Shown: positions 16,459 to 24,643 of the stretch, in pieces
How the letters are laid out: each line of letters opens with the position of its first letter
Numbering within the stretch: position 1 is the stretch's first letter
DNA from: Chryseobacterium scophthalmum
Lineage (GTDB): Bacteria > Bacteroidota > Bacteroidia > Flavobacteriales > Weeksellaceae
Length of the DNA stretch: 64,000 nt
NCBI RefSeq assembly: GCF_900143185.1
Contig: NZ_FSRQ01000001.1
Span: forward strand, 372,001 to 436,000
Reading direction: 5' to 3'
Notes under the pieces: generated by a model
Databases searched by the model: none
The model's input: only the letters and a program-made list of their open reading frames with translations
Told to the model about the DNA's origin: nothing
Position numbers and translations under genes: made by a program

Positions 16459-18681
16459 TTAATGATTGATAGCTTGTATAAATAATTTAGTTTCGGAAAA
16501 AGATTTCAGTAAAATATCTTCTAGTTCTTCCAAAGCCTTTGCTGACACCGAATTTTCTTCAATTGTTAATTCTAAAATATCTAATTTTTCCTCTAATAAT
16601 GGAAGCAAACCCATTATCGCCACACTCGATTTCAAATCGTGGGCTCTCAATTTGAGTAATTTGAAATCTTTGTTTTCATAAGCCAGTTTCATTTCCTGCA
16701 AATGAGTCGGGACTTTATCTAAAAACTGTTGCGTCACTGTTCTTTCAAAATCTTTATCATCATTACTTATAGACTTCAAATAAGTAAGGTCTATGAACTC
16801 GTAATTAGAAGATGTTCCTTCAGCTTTTGTTTCGGTTTTTTCGTTTTCTTCGTTTTCTTTCAATCCGAAATTGGAAATTAGTTTGAATAATTCTTCCTCT
16901 ACGATAGGTTTTGAAATGTATTCGTTCATTCCACGGCTCATACATTTTTCGCGTTCGCCTGCCAAAGCGTGTGCGGTCATTGCGATGATTGGCGTGTTCA
17001 GTTTCAGTTCTTCACGGATTGTTTGTGTGGCGACATAACCATCCATTTGTGGCATTTGGATATCCATTAAAACTAAATCACAATCGTTATTTCTGAGAAA
17101 TTCTACCGCTTCCAAGCCGTTATTTGCAGTTTCAAAATCGACGTTCCATTGTGATAGAAGATGTTTCATCAGGCTTTGATTGAGGGCGTTATCATCAACA
17201 ATTAAAATTTTTAAAGGTGCATTCGATTTGTCTTTAAAATAATTAGTGTCAACTTTCGGAATTATATTAAGCTGTTCTTTCGCAATCGTATAAGGAATGA
17301 AAAAATGGAAAGTCGTGCCTTTTCCCTGTTCGCTGATGACTTCGATGTCGCCGTTTTGTAACTGGATCAGGCTTTTTACAATTGATAAACCAAGTCCCGT
17401 TCCTCCGTAATTTCGTGTTGTGGAATCTTCTCCCTGATTAAATCTTTCAAACACTTCGCTCAGTTTTTCTTTATCAATTCCGATGCCTGTATCAGAAACT
17501 TTGAAACCGATAACAGCTTTGTTTTCGGTTTGTTGTTTATTATAAATTTCGATATTGATAGTTCCTTGATGTGTAAATTTGATGGCATTTCCGATGAGGT
17601 TAACCAAAATCTGAGTTAATCTCGTTGCATCGCCATTCAAAGTATCTGGAATGGACGGGTCTATTTTGCTGGAAATCGTCAATCCTTTTTCTTTGGCTCT
17701 TTCAATAAAGAAAGTTTCGACAGAATTTACCAATCCGTTGATGCTGAATATTCCTTTGGTAATGCGCATCATTCCTGCCTCGATTTTTGATAGATCCAGA
17801 ATGTCATTAATAATTGCCATCAGATTTTCTCCAGAACGCTGAATTGACGAAACAAATTCTTTCGAAGTTTCATCCAAAGATCTTTTCTGTAAAAGGTTGG
17901 TAAAGCCCAAAATTCCGCTCAAAGGCGTTCTGATTTCGTGGCTCATATTGGCGAGGAAATTTTCTTTGGTTTGTGCTGCGACCGAAGCTTTTTTCTCTGC
18001 AACATCCAATTCCTGAATTAACATTCTCTGACGTTTGAATTGGCGAAGAATGTGATAACCAACAATTGAACCGCTTAAGATCAAAAGAATCAATAAGGAA
18101 ATATCATACAATCTCGCTTTTCGTCCCATCGCTTCGGTTTCTTTGCTGAGGTCAACCATATGAAGTTTTCGGCTTTCGTAGATTTTTGCAGTGATGGAAG
18201 TGATTTCGTTCGAAATTTTTCGGGCTCTTGGATTGGCAATGGAAGTGTTGTCGTCCATATTTCCAAGCGTGTGATAACGGAGCAATAATTTATCCTTCGT
18301 TGTCTTCTTTTCCATTGCAAGAACGCTCAGTCTGTGAATCAACTTTTCTTCAACGTCGTCTGAATTGTCTTTGGAAAGGGAATCGAGGAAGTTTTCTATC
18401 TGACTGATTTTTTGGTCGATTCCTTCGAGATGAGTTGTGTCGTTGGTTGCTATGGAAGCTCTGATTCTGCTTTCAACGCCCAAAATATCACGGTCGATCT
18501 CACGTAAATGATTACTCGAACGCAGCTCGTTCAGAAGTCTGTTGTTATTTTGAATGAGTTCTTTGGTATTTTTAGCTGAGTTGATTTGAACTGCTATCAA
18601 TAGGAGAGAACCCGCAATAAATGTGAGAATAATAAAATAGCTGAACCGTCTGTTTCCCATTACTGAGGATATTTTTTTCAT
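16459..18681 (-). CDS. Hybrid sensor histidine kinase (periplasmic sensor, HisKA, HATPase, REC, Hpt)
   Basis: 740 residues. TM1 (about 13-32) and TM2 (about 191-212) bracket a helical periplasmic domain resembling CHASE3 (RDILGVESRIRASIATND). HisKA has NMSHEIRTPLSG (His248). HATPase_c shows NAIKFTH, VSDTGIGID and GGTGLGLSIV. A receiver domain follows (ILIVDDNALNQSLM ... DLVLMDIQMPQMDGY ... EYISKPI), then an Hpt domain (LRAHDLKSSVAIMG) near 670. The architecture is that of a multi-step phosphorelay (ArcB/BarA-like). The LytTR regulator lies 330 bp upstream on the same strand and may be a partner; the ABM membrane protein follows in the operon. Confidence 0.9.
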   Translation of the reverse strand: MKKISSVMGNRRFSYFIILTFIAGSLLLIAVQINSAKNTKELIQNNNRLLNELRSSNHLREIDRDILGVESRIRASIATNDTTHLEGIDQKISQIENFLDSLSKDNSDDVEEKLIHRLSVLAMEKKTTKDKLLLRYHTLGNMDDNTSIANPRARKISNEITSITAKIYESRKLHMVDLSKETEAMGRKARLYDISLLILLILSGSIVGYHILRQFKRQRMLIQELDVAEKKASVAAQTKENFLANMSHEIRTPLSGILGFTNLLQKRSLDETSKEFVSSIQRSGENLMAIINDILDLSKIEAGMMRITKGIFSINGLVNSVETFFIERAKEKGLTISSKIDPSIPDTLNGDATRLTQILVNLIGNAIKFTHQGTINIEIYNKQQTENKAVIGFKVSDTGIGIDKEKLSEVFERFNQGEDSTTRNYGGTGLGLSIVKSLIQLQNGDIEVISEQGKGTTFHFFIPYTIAKEQLNIIPKVDTNYFKDKSNAPLKILIVDDNALNQSLMKHLLSQWNVDFETANNGLEAVEFLRNNDCDLVLMDIQMPQMDGYVATQTIREELKLNTPIIAMTAHALAGEREKCMSRGMNEYISKPIVEEELFKLISNFGLKENEENEKTETKAEGTSSNYEFIDLTYLKSISNDDKDFERTVTQQFLDKVPTHLQEMKLAYENKDFKLLKLRAHDLKSSVAIMGLLPLLEEKLDILELTIEENSVSAKALEELEDILLKSFSETKLFIQAINH

Positions 18682-18790
18682 AAATGTTTTTCTTTGTTTT
18701 TAACGCAAAGTCTGCAAAGATTTTTTTAATCTTATTGAAAATATTTTTAAGCTCGCAAAGGCGTAAACTTAGCAAAGACTAAAATATTAA

Positions 18791-18849
18791 GTTTGTCATT
18801 CCGTAGGAATCTCGATAGCTTTGGTTAGATTCCTACGAAATGACGAAAC
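18791..18849. repeat. Palindromic intergenic repeat R3, copy 2
   Basis: GTTTGTCATTCCGTAGGAATC on the left pairs with GATTCCTACGAAATGACGAAAC on the right with two mismatches. It is closely similar to copy 1 at 15745-15809, though the loop sequence differs. It lies upstream of the hybrid kinase gene. Confidence 0.75.
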
Positions 18850-18890
18850 TGTGTTTTTATGTTAACGTATCTTTTGCGTTGAATCTCTCG

Positions 18891-18998
18891 CAGCCCGACT
18901 TGAGCGGAAATCCTTTTTTGCTTGTTCTCAAGTTCTATTTAAACTGAAATCGTCCGCAAAAAAGATTGGGAGCGGAAGGTGGAAATAGCTGCCCAAAT
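18891..18998. repeat. Dispersed intergenic repeat R1, copy 2 (inverted relative to copy 1)
   Basis: It starts CAGCCCGACTTGAGCGG and ends AGCTGCCCAAAT. It matches the reverse complement of 10155-10262 with a few substitutions. The internal CCTTTTTTGC/GCAAAAAAG dyad is kept. It sits just beyond the stop codon of the LytTR regulator. Together with R3 copy 2 it fills the 330-bp gap between that regulator and the hybrid kinase. Confidence 0.75.
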
Positions 18999-19011
18999 CA
19001 TTAATAGTCAA

Positions 19012-19707
19012 TTAGAAAACATTCATTCTTGTATTGAGTGCCTTTCGATAAGCATCAGCAACGGGAATGAATTTTCCGTTTATCATAATTCCGCCGTCCT
19101 GAAGTGTGTCTATCTTGCCGACAGAAACGATGTAAGATCTATGAACACGGATAAAATCATCTTTTGGCAAACGTTCTTCCGCCGTTTTCATCTTACCGTG
19201 GATGGCAAACATTTTTTCTCTTGTGTAAAACTTCACATAGTCGCCCATTGCCTCTGCATAAAAAATATCGTCGAGTCTCAAACGCCTTGTGATATTGGAA
19301 TCTCTGACGAAAAGGAACTCATCTTTGGTGACTTCCACATCTTCTCTTCTGCTTTCCAAAATAGATCTTGCTTTGCTTACAGCCTGTAAAAATCTTGCAG
19401 GCATCACGGGTTTCAGGATGTAATCTGCAATATTTAATTCGAAAGCTTCGAGTGCATATTCTTTATTCGACGTGGTGAAAATGATAATGGTGTCTTTTCC
19501 AGAAAGGTTTTTGGTGAGTTCAATTCCGGTCATTTCCGGCATTTCGATATCCAAAAATATCAAATCTACCTGATTGTTCTGCAAATGATTGTAAGCTTCG
19601 ATCGCGTTGGAATATTCATTGACAATCGTCAAATTCGGGACTTGTTTTGCCAAATGGGCGAGCGTGGTTCTTGCGATATCGTTGTCATCAACAATCAGGG
19701 CTTTCAT
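19012..19707 (-). CDS. LytTR-family response regulator
   Basis: 231 residues. The receiver domain (1-120) has MKALIVDDND and phospho-Asp53 in FLDIEMPEMTGIEL, with Lys in DYILKPV. The C-terminal LytTR DNA-binding domain (about 130-231) shows EFLFVRDSN, DDIFYAEAMGDYVKFYT, FIRVHRSYIVS and the closing GKFIPVADAYRKAL. This class usually binds paired 9-bp direct repeats and pairs with LytS/5TM or HisKA kinases. No histidine kinase is directly adjacent; the hybrid kinase downstream on the same strand, beyond two repeats, is the nearest candidate. Confidence 0.9.
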   Translation of the reverse strand: MKALIVDDNDIARTTLAHLAKQVPNLTIVNEYSNAIEAYNHLQNNQVDLIFLDIEMPEMTGIELTKNLSGKDTIIIFTTSNKEYALEAFELNIADYILKPVMPARFLQAVSKARSILESRREDVEVTKDEFLFVRDSNITRRLRLDDIFYAEAMGDYVKFYTREKMFAIHGKMKTAEERLPKDDFIRVHRSYIVSVGKIDTLQDGGIMINGKFIPVADAYRKALNTRMNVF

Positions 19708-19812
19708 AGGGATAGTTTATTATGGTTGACACAAATATAATTATTCCTTTTCTCAAAATTAGTAAGAATTTTTTGCTTAAATTTTTTTGATTCTAATGTG
19801 AAAGTTTTGAAT

Positions 19813-19867
19813 GCCACGAATGCACGAATAAATATATTTTATTATAAAGAAATTAATGCATTCGTGG
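19813..19867. repeat. Palindromic intergenic repeat R2, copy 2
   Basis: GCCACGAATGCACGAATAA on the left and TTAATGCATTCGTGG on the right form a stem around an AT-rich loop. It matches copy 1 at 13288-13364 in both arms. It lies just after the dps stop codon, so it may act as a terminator. Confidence 0.75.
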
Positions 19868-19874
19868 TCACGTA

Positions 19875-20348
19875 TTACCTGAAGTAAGAACGAATCATCC
19901 AGGCCATTTCTTCGTGCGTTTCTATAAGGCTTGTGATGAAGTCGCTTGAACCGTAATCTTTATACTTTTCAGCAAAAGGTGTAACGTTTCCTCTTAGAAA
20001 ATCGATAATGCTTTCATGGTCTTTTAGTAGATCCTTCATAAAGCCCAATCCATCATTGGTTCTCTCGCTGTATTCCGTAAGATGTGTTAATTCTAAATAA
20101 GCTTTCATTGTAGCAGGTGCGTAATGACCGATTTTTCGTAAACGTTCTGCAACGCTGTCAATCAACTCGTCAATCTGTTTATACTGTTCTTCAAAGAAAA
20201 TATGGTTTGCGTGAAAATTGTCGCCGGTCACGTTCCAGTGGGCATTTCTGGTTTTGATGTAAAGTACAGTTTCATCTGCTAATAATTTTGCCAATTGTTC
20301 TGCTACAGCTTCTGTGTTTTGCTCTGTAAGCCCGATGTTTGTTTTCAT
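19875..20348 (-). CDS. dps: Dps-type mini-ferritin
   Basis: 157 residues, the usual Dps length, all helical. The ferroxidase site between subunits is intact: His37 (NAHWNV), His49, Glu53 (Asp in E. coli), Asp64 and Glu68 (IDELIDSVAER). Dps dodecamers store iron, consume hydrogen peroxide and often coat DNA. The N-terminal tail is short and not Lys-rich, so DNA binding by the tail is less likely. The gene has a regulon-2 promoter and is divergent from the CPA1 antiporter gene, whose promoter belongs to regulon 1. Monocistronic. Confidence 0.93.
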   Translation of the reverse strand: MKTNIGLTEQNTEAVAEQLAKLLADETVLYIKTRNAHWNVTGDNFHANHIFFEEQYKQIDELIDSVAERLRKIGHYAPATMKAYLELTHLTEYSERTNDGLGFMKDLLKDHESIIDFLRGNVTPFAEKYKDYGSSDFITSLIETHEEMAWMIRSYFR

Positions 20349-20387
20349 AAGATTGAGATTTTAAGTTTGAGCGTTATTGCTTTTTTC

Positions 20388-20456
20388 TGATGTAAAGTTC
20401 ATAGTAAATCCTACGTAATGACGAAAGTTTTCGATGAATAGGCAAAATGAGTCGTT
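20388..20456 (-). promoter_or_regulatory. Regulon-2 promoter of dps
   Basis: On the minus strand AACGACTCATTTTGCC and TATTCATCGAAAAC form the operator, and GAACTTTACATCA carries the -7-like box. The operator CGA (20432) to GTAAAG box (20392) distance is 40 bp, the same as in the bicupin and SRPBCC promoters. A half copy of palindromic repeat R3 (20408-20427) lies between the two elements. Confidence 0.7.
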
Positions 20457-20512
20457 GAATCATATTTTTAAATTTTTAAACATTTGTAATGAAAAAAAAT
20501 GTGATGCGATGT

Positions 20513-20562
20513 AATTTATTAATCTAGTTAAATGCTCAGTATCTCTTGTCGCCATACATTTG
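20513..20562 (+). promoter_or_regulatory. Regulon-1 promoter of the antiporter gene
   Basis: ATTTATTAATCTAGTTAAAT with CTAG at 20524-20527, a 25-bp gap, then CATACATTTG at 20553-20562. The same pattern and spacing are found before the hydrolase, pirin and isochorismatase genes. Transcription should start near 20569. Confidence 0.72.
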
Positions 20563-20699
20563 TCATATTAAAATGAAAGACCGAAAATAGATATCAGAAT
20601 GTTATTTTATTCATCTATAAAATATAAAAGAACAATTGGATGAAAAAAGTTATAGGTCTATCATCTAATATTTCATATTTAACTTCTAAACAAAAAGCT

Positions 20700-22310
20700 A
20701 TGCACGAAGATTTACTACTCATACTCGGACTTCTATTGGTCGTAATGCTACTGGTTATGCTGGCGCAGCGCATCAAAATTGCGTATCCTATATTTTTGGT
20801 GTTGGCAGGATTGGGAATCAGTTTAATTCCCGGAGTTCCTGTTTTGAAACTGGACCCGGAAATTATTTTCCTCATTTTTTTACCTCCATTGTTATATGAA
20901 GCCGCTTGGTACACCTCGTGGAACGATTTCTGGAAATGGAAACGCACCATTGGATTATTGGCTTTTGGATTGGTCTTCCTGACATCTATTGTTGTAGCAT
21001 TTGCTTCGCAGGCTTTGATTCCGGGATTCACCTTGGCAATGGGATTTTTGCTGGGTGGAATTGTTTCGCCACCAGATGCGATCGCAGCGACTACCGTTTT
21101 GAAAGGCTTGAAAGTTCCAAAGCGAACGATTGCAATGCTGGAAGGCGAAAGTCTCATCAATGATGCCTCGTCACTTATTGTTTTCAGATTTGCTTTGGCA
21201 GCCGTGATGACCAGCGTATTTTCTATGCAGGAAGCAACGGGACAGTTTTTCCTGGTTACAGGAATGGGTGTTGTGGTTGGGATCGCGGTTGCTCATATTT
21301 TCTATGCAATACACAGATTTTTGCCGACGACACCAGCAATTGATGCAGCTTTGACGGTGATGACCCCATATGTTTTATTTCTTTCGGCAGAGCATTTTCA
21401 TTTTTCGGGAGTAATGGCGGTGGTGAGTGGCGGATTGTTTATGTCGTTCCGTTCGCACGAGATCTTCAAAACGGGAACTACTAGAATCAATATGACGGGC
21501 GTGTGGAATACCCTGATCTTTGTGATGAATGCCTTGGTTTTTGTCTTAATTGGATTGGAACTTCCCGATACTGTCGATGGATTGGGCGAAACATCTGTAA
21601 TGGATGGAATTAAATATGGTCTAATTATCAGCCTGATTGTGATTGTCGTTCGTATGTTGTGGATCTATCCTGTGGCACACATTCCGAGATGGCTGAGCAA
21701 AAAAGTGCGTAAAGACCCAAGTCCGGGTTGGAAAAATCCTTTGATAATCGGTTGGGCAGGAATGCGTGGCGTGGTTTCTCTGGCAACGGCTTTATCAATT
21801 CCGGTAATGATGAATGAGCAGTCAGAATTTCCACACAGGAATTTGATCATCTTTATAACATTCGTAGTGATTTTTGTGACGCTGGTTTTTCAGGGTTTGA
21901 CGCTTCCTTTGATCATTAAATTGACCAAGATCGGTGAGATTGACAACATTTTGCCTTCTCACGAGCAGCAGGCGAGTATTCAAATCAGACTGGATAATCT
22001 TGCGGTGAACCGACTGAATGAAAAATACCAGTCTAATCTGGAAACGAACAGTCTGGTGGAAAACTTTAAACATACCATCGAAAACTATATTTTGCAACAG
22101 CAAGATCATCTGGAGTCTTTGGAAATGTGCACCAACAGAAGAAATGATTTAAATGAATACCACGAAATTATGCTGGATATTTTCGCATTACAGAGAAAAG
22201 AATTGTTCAAAATAAAACGTGAAAACCTGTTCAGTGAGGATGAAGTGAGAAAAGCGGAATCACAACTGGATCTTAACGAACTGAAAATTACGGGTACCAA
22301 ACATTTATAA
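20700..22310 (+). CDS. CPA1-family Na+/H+ antiporter
   Basis: About 536 residues from the ATG at 20700 (MHEDLLLILGLLLVVML); an in-frame ATG at 20640 would add 20 polar residues and is less likely. Some 12 hydrophobic segments span residues 5-415. Hallmarks of the CPA1/NhaP branch are SPPDAIAATTVLKGLK and EGESLINDASSLIVF, with the ion-binding ND pair. The last ~120 residues are cytoplasmic and helical. It exchanges cytoplasmic Na+ or K+ for protons. Its regulon-1 promoter places it with detoxification genes, suggesting a part in ion or pH homeostasis under chemical stress. Confidence 0.9.
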   Translation: MHEDLLLILGLLLVVMLLVMLAQRIKIAYPIFLVLAGLGISLIPGVPVLKLDPEIIFLIFLPPLLYEAAWYTSWNDFWKWKRTIGLLAFGLVFLTSIVVAFASQALIPGFTLAMGFLLGGIVSPPDAIAATTVLKGLKVPKRTIAMLEGESLINDASSLIVFRFALAAVMTSVFSMQEATGQFFLVTGMGVVVGIAVAHIFYAIHRFLPTTPAIDAALTVMTPYVLFLSAEHFHFSGVMAVVSGGLFMSFRSHEIFKTGTTRINMTGVWNTLIFVMNALVFVLIGLELPDTVDGLGETSVMDGIKYGLIISLIVIVVRMLWIYPVAHIPRWLSKKVRKDPSPGWKNPLIIGWAGMRGVVSLATALSIPVMMNEQSEFPHRNLIIFITFVVIFVTLVFQGLTLPLIIKLTKIGEIDNILPSHEQQASIQIRLDNLAVNRLNEKYQSNLETNSLVENFKHTIENYILQQQDHLESLEMCTNRRNDLNEYHEIMLDIFALQRKELFKIKRENLFSEDEVRKAESQLDLNELKITGTKHL

Positions 22311-22325
22311 TACATACCAAATCTC

Positions 22326-22360
22326 TAGCCCCGATAGGAACGGCATCCTTTTTTTGAGGT
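22326..22360. repeat. Short relative of dispersed repeat R1
   Basis: TAGCCCCGATAGGAACGG followed by CATCCTTTTTTTGAGG resembles the CAGCCCGACTTGAGCGG / AATCCTTTTTTGC end of repeat R1. It follows the antiporter stop codon and its T-run may contribute to termination. Similar 'AGCCCCGAT...GGCATCC' segments are, as far as I recall, frequent in Flavobacteriia. Confidence 0.45.
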
Positions 22361-22442
22361 TGGCATTGGCGGTGGGAAAAAAGATATAGTGGATAGCGGG
22401 ATTAAGCTCCTGAAAATTAACTTCAATACAAACAAATATCAA

Positions 22443-22754
22443 ATGGAAAGCTTACAATTTTTAGTCATTGGGAAAAATCAGGAAATTCTTGATACCTTAA
22501 AAAGAATTATCGAAAATAATGAAGGGTGGAAAGCAGAAATCGAGAGCGATGAAAACGTCTGCTATCATTATATCAAAGATAATCAAGTAGATATTGTGCT
22601 TTTGAGTTCCGGTTTAGATGAGAAATTTGAAAATAAAGTGAAAACTTTTTGCCGGGATTTGGATAAAGAGGTGAAAGTAATCGACCATTACGGCGGCGGA
22701 AGCGGGCTTTTGAAGAACGAAGTTTACACACTTTTTCCTAATTTGCAGCCGTAA
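22443..22754 (+). CDS. Degenerate receiver-like protein
   Basis: 103 residues from the ATG at 22443 (MESLQFLVIGKNQEILDTLK); the frame is open from a GTG at 22389. The fold pattern is receiver-like: strand LQFLVIG, helix, then HYIKDNQVDIVLLSSGL where a phospho-Asp would sit, but LLSSG offers no acceptor Asp, and the N-terminal acidic pair is missing too. So it is probably a pseudo-receiver that cannot be phosphorylated. The C-terminal part (VIDHYGGGSGLLKNEVYTLF) is distinctive. It sits 9 bp before the Crp-type regulator, implying co-expression and perhaps direct control of that regulator. Confidence 0.6.
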   Translation: MESLQFLVIGKNQEILDTLKRIIENNEGWKAEIESDENVCYHYIKDNQVDIVLLSSGLDEKFENKVKTFCRDLDKEVKVIDHYGGGSGLLKNEVYTLFPNLQP

Positions 22755-22763
22755 ACTTAATTT

Positions 22764-23348
22764 ATGTTTGAAAATATCATCAAGAACGTCACGCGTTTTA
22801 TCAGTCTAAACAGAGAAGAAGAGAAAATATTCACCGATTTATTGGTTTGTGAGACCATTCCCAAGAAAACAATTTTATTGCGGGAAGGTGAGATCTGCCA
22901 GTTTGAAGGCTTCATTCACAAAGGCTGTTTGAGGGCTTATTACCTTGATGATAATGGTTTTGAGGTCACAATTCTGTTTGCTATCGAAGATTGGTGGATC
23001 AGTGATATTGCGTCGTTTCAGGACCAGAAACCGTCCAATTTGTATATTGAAACGATTGAAGATTCAGAGATCTTTATGCTGAATCCTAAAACTAAAGAAG
23101 AGCTTTTACAGAAAATTCCAAAATTTGAAAGAGTTTTCAGAATGTTGGTTCAGAGAAATCTGTTTACGCTTCAAAACCGTTTGGTGAATACTATTTCAAA
23201 AAGCGCATCTGACCGATATCTGGAATTTATAAAAGTATATCCTACAATTCCACAGCGTGTTGCGCAGTATTATATCGCTTCATATCTGGGCGTTTCCAAA
23301 GAATTTGTGAGCACGATCAGAAAGCGTTTGGCGACTAAGGAGAAATAG
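22764..23348 (+). CDS. Crp/Fnr-family transcriptional regulator
   Basis: 194 residues. N-terminal cyclic-nucleotide-binding-like beta roll (about 25-115: KKTILLREGEICQFEGFIHKG in two parts, CLRAYYLDDNGFEVTI), dimer helix (about 118-145), and C-terminal winged HTH (VAQYYIASYLGVSKEFVSTIRKRL). It lacks the RxS phosphate-cassette pattern of a true cAMP receptor, as usual for Bacteroidota members. It follows the pseudo-receiver by 9 bp. It lies between two regulon-1 target genes (antiporter and pirin), so it is a candidate for the protein that binds the CTAG dyad; this is inference only. Confidence 0.85.
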   Translation: MFENIIKNVTRFISLNREEEKIFTDLLVCETIPKKTILLREGEICQFEGFIHKGCLRAYYLDDNGFEVTILFAIEDWWISDIASFQDQKPSNLYIETIEDSEIFMLNPKTKEELLQKIPKFERVFRMLVQRNLFTLQNRLVNTISKSASDRYLEFIKVYPTIPQRVAQYYIASYLGVSKEFVSTIRKRLATKEK

Positions 23349-23357
23349 AACGTACAG

Positions 23358-23445
23358 AATTCCCCTCCAATGGAGGGGTGTCGAAAATTTGAAAAATTTT
23401 TGACGGGGTGGTTTATACATAGCTTGTAAACTACCCCGTCTTTTT
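23358..23445 (+). repeat. Repeat R4 copy 1 with terminator hairpin
   Basis: AATTCCCCTCCAATGGAGGGG (small hairpin), then a GGTGTCG... stretch to TTTTTGACGGGGTGGTTTATA at 23416. The 59-bp unit recurs at 27333-27391. In this copy GACGGGGTGGTTTA (23402 onward) also pairs with AAACTACCCCGTC (23429-23441), followed by TTTTTG, so the region forms a strong intrinsic terminator for the Crp-type gene. Confidence 0.75.
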
Positions 23446-23462
23446 GTTTCAAATAAAGTAAA

Positions 23463-23510
23463 TTTATTAAACTAGTTAAATGCGCAGTAATTTCCATCAC
23501 CATAAATTTG
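23463..23510 (+). promoter_or_regulatory. Regulon-1 promoter of the pirin gene
   Basis: TTTATTAAACTAGTTAAAT with CTAG at 23472-23475, then 25 bp, then CATAAATTTG at 23501-23510. Expected start is near 23517, about 26 nt before the ATG at 23543. Confidence 0.72.
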
Positions 23511-23542
23511 TCCCATCAATAACGAATAAACAACCAACAGAT

Positions 23543-24418
23543 ATGGACAGAAAAGATTTTTTAAAGAAAGGATTACTTGGAACAGGAATGTTTGTAGCAA
23601 CCGCTTCATTGGGAAATACAATGAAAAATGAGATTGACGAAATCGAACCTTTGGAACCCATCGGATACAATCATTTACCAAACACTGATTCAAAAATCAA
23701 AGACAATTCTGTGATTCATAAAGCGGATTCCAGAGGAAAAGCAGACCACGGCTGGTTGGTGAGCAATCATACTTTCAGTTTTGCAAATTATCATAATCCG
23801 GAAAGAATGCATTTTGGTGTTCTCAGAGTTTTGAATGATGATAAAGTAGAGGCGGGAAGAGGCTTCGGAACGCATCCGCACGATAATATGGAAATCATCA
23901 GCATTCCGTTGGAAGGTGATCTGGAGCACAAAGACAGTATGGGAAATTCGGCGATTATCAAGAGTGGAGACATTCAGGTGATGAGTGCGGGAACTGGAAT
24001 TATGCACAGCGAATTCAATAAAAATAATGACAGTTTGGTAAAATTTCTTCAAATCTGGGTGTATCCAAACAAAAGAAATGTAACGCCACGATATGACCAG
24101 ATTACTTTAGACAAATCAAAAGGTCAGAATCAATTCCAACAAATTCTTTCTCCAAGTGCTGAAGATGAAGGTGTTTGGATTCATCAGGATGCTTGGTTTC
24201 ACTTAGGGAATTTCGAAAATAATGTTGAAACCAACTATCAAATCAAGAAAAAAGGAAATGGCGTGTATGCTTTTATTTTAAAAGGAAGCGCAGTAATCGA
24301 AGGACAAAAAGTAGAAACAAGAGATGGTTTTGGAGTTTGGGATATTTCCGATTTGAACATCAAATCGACTTCAGAAAATACAGAAATTTTGTTGATGGAA
24401 GTTCCGATGACGATGTAA
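23543..24418 (+). CDS. Exported pirin-family protein (quercetinase-like bicupin)
   Basis: 291 residues from the ATG at 23543; an earlier in-frame start at 23480 would lie inside the promoter. The N-terminus MDRKDFLKKGLLGTGMF with a hydrophobic stretch ending VATASLG looks like a Tat-type leader in which one twin Arg is Lys (RKDFLK). Pirin metal ligands are present: HPHDNMEII (two His) and MHSEF (His, Glu). Pirins of this type can open flavonols such as quercetin or sense redox state. Export is unusual, since most pirins are cytoplasmic. Regulon-1 promoter; a terminator follows. Confidence 0.85.
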   Translation: MDRKDFLKKGLLGTGMFVATASLGNTMKNEIDEIEPLEPIGYNHLPNTDSKIKDNSVIHKADSRGKADHGWLVSNHTFSFANYHNPERMHFGVLRVLNDDKVEAGRGFGTHPHDNMEIISIPLEGDLEHKDSMGNSAIIKSGDIQVMSAGTGIMHSEFNKNNDSLVKFLQIWVYPNKRNVTPRYDQITLDKSKGQNQFQQILSPSAEDEGVWIHQDAWFHLGNFENNVETNYQIKKKGNGVYAFILKGSAVIEGQKVETRDGFGVWDISDLNIKSTSENTEILLMEVPMTM

Positions 24419-24467
24419 GAAAAAAATTAAACAGTCACTTTTAGAAGTGTGAAATATTTATACAAAA

Positions 24468-24503
24468 ATAGGCTTGGATTTTATTATCTGAGTCTATTTT
24501 TTT
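24468..24503 (+). terminator. Probable terminator after the pirin gene
   Basis: ATAGGCT (24468-24474) pairs with AGTCTAT (24491-24497), with one mismatch, followed by a run of seven T. It lies 50 nt after the stop codon. Confidence 0.5.
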
Positions 24504-24643
24504 GCTTTAAACTAAATCTTGTTTTAAATTTAAGTAATTGATTATTAGTGTTTTGGTTGTTGTTGTGGACAGTTTTTTATCGAGTTGAAATTATCTGTAT
24601 ACAATAAAGGATAAAAAAATAAAATATTTTTTCAGAAATGTGA

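Noticed and set aside
18979..19389. 136-codon plus-strand ORF
   Set aside because: Antisense to the LytTR domain; no independent support.
20615..21160. 181-codon minus-strand ORF opposite the antiporter
   Set aside because: It is fully antisense to conserved antiporter segments (SPPDAIA, GESLIND) and shows no protein-like pattern; an artefact of codon usage on the other strand.
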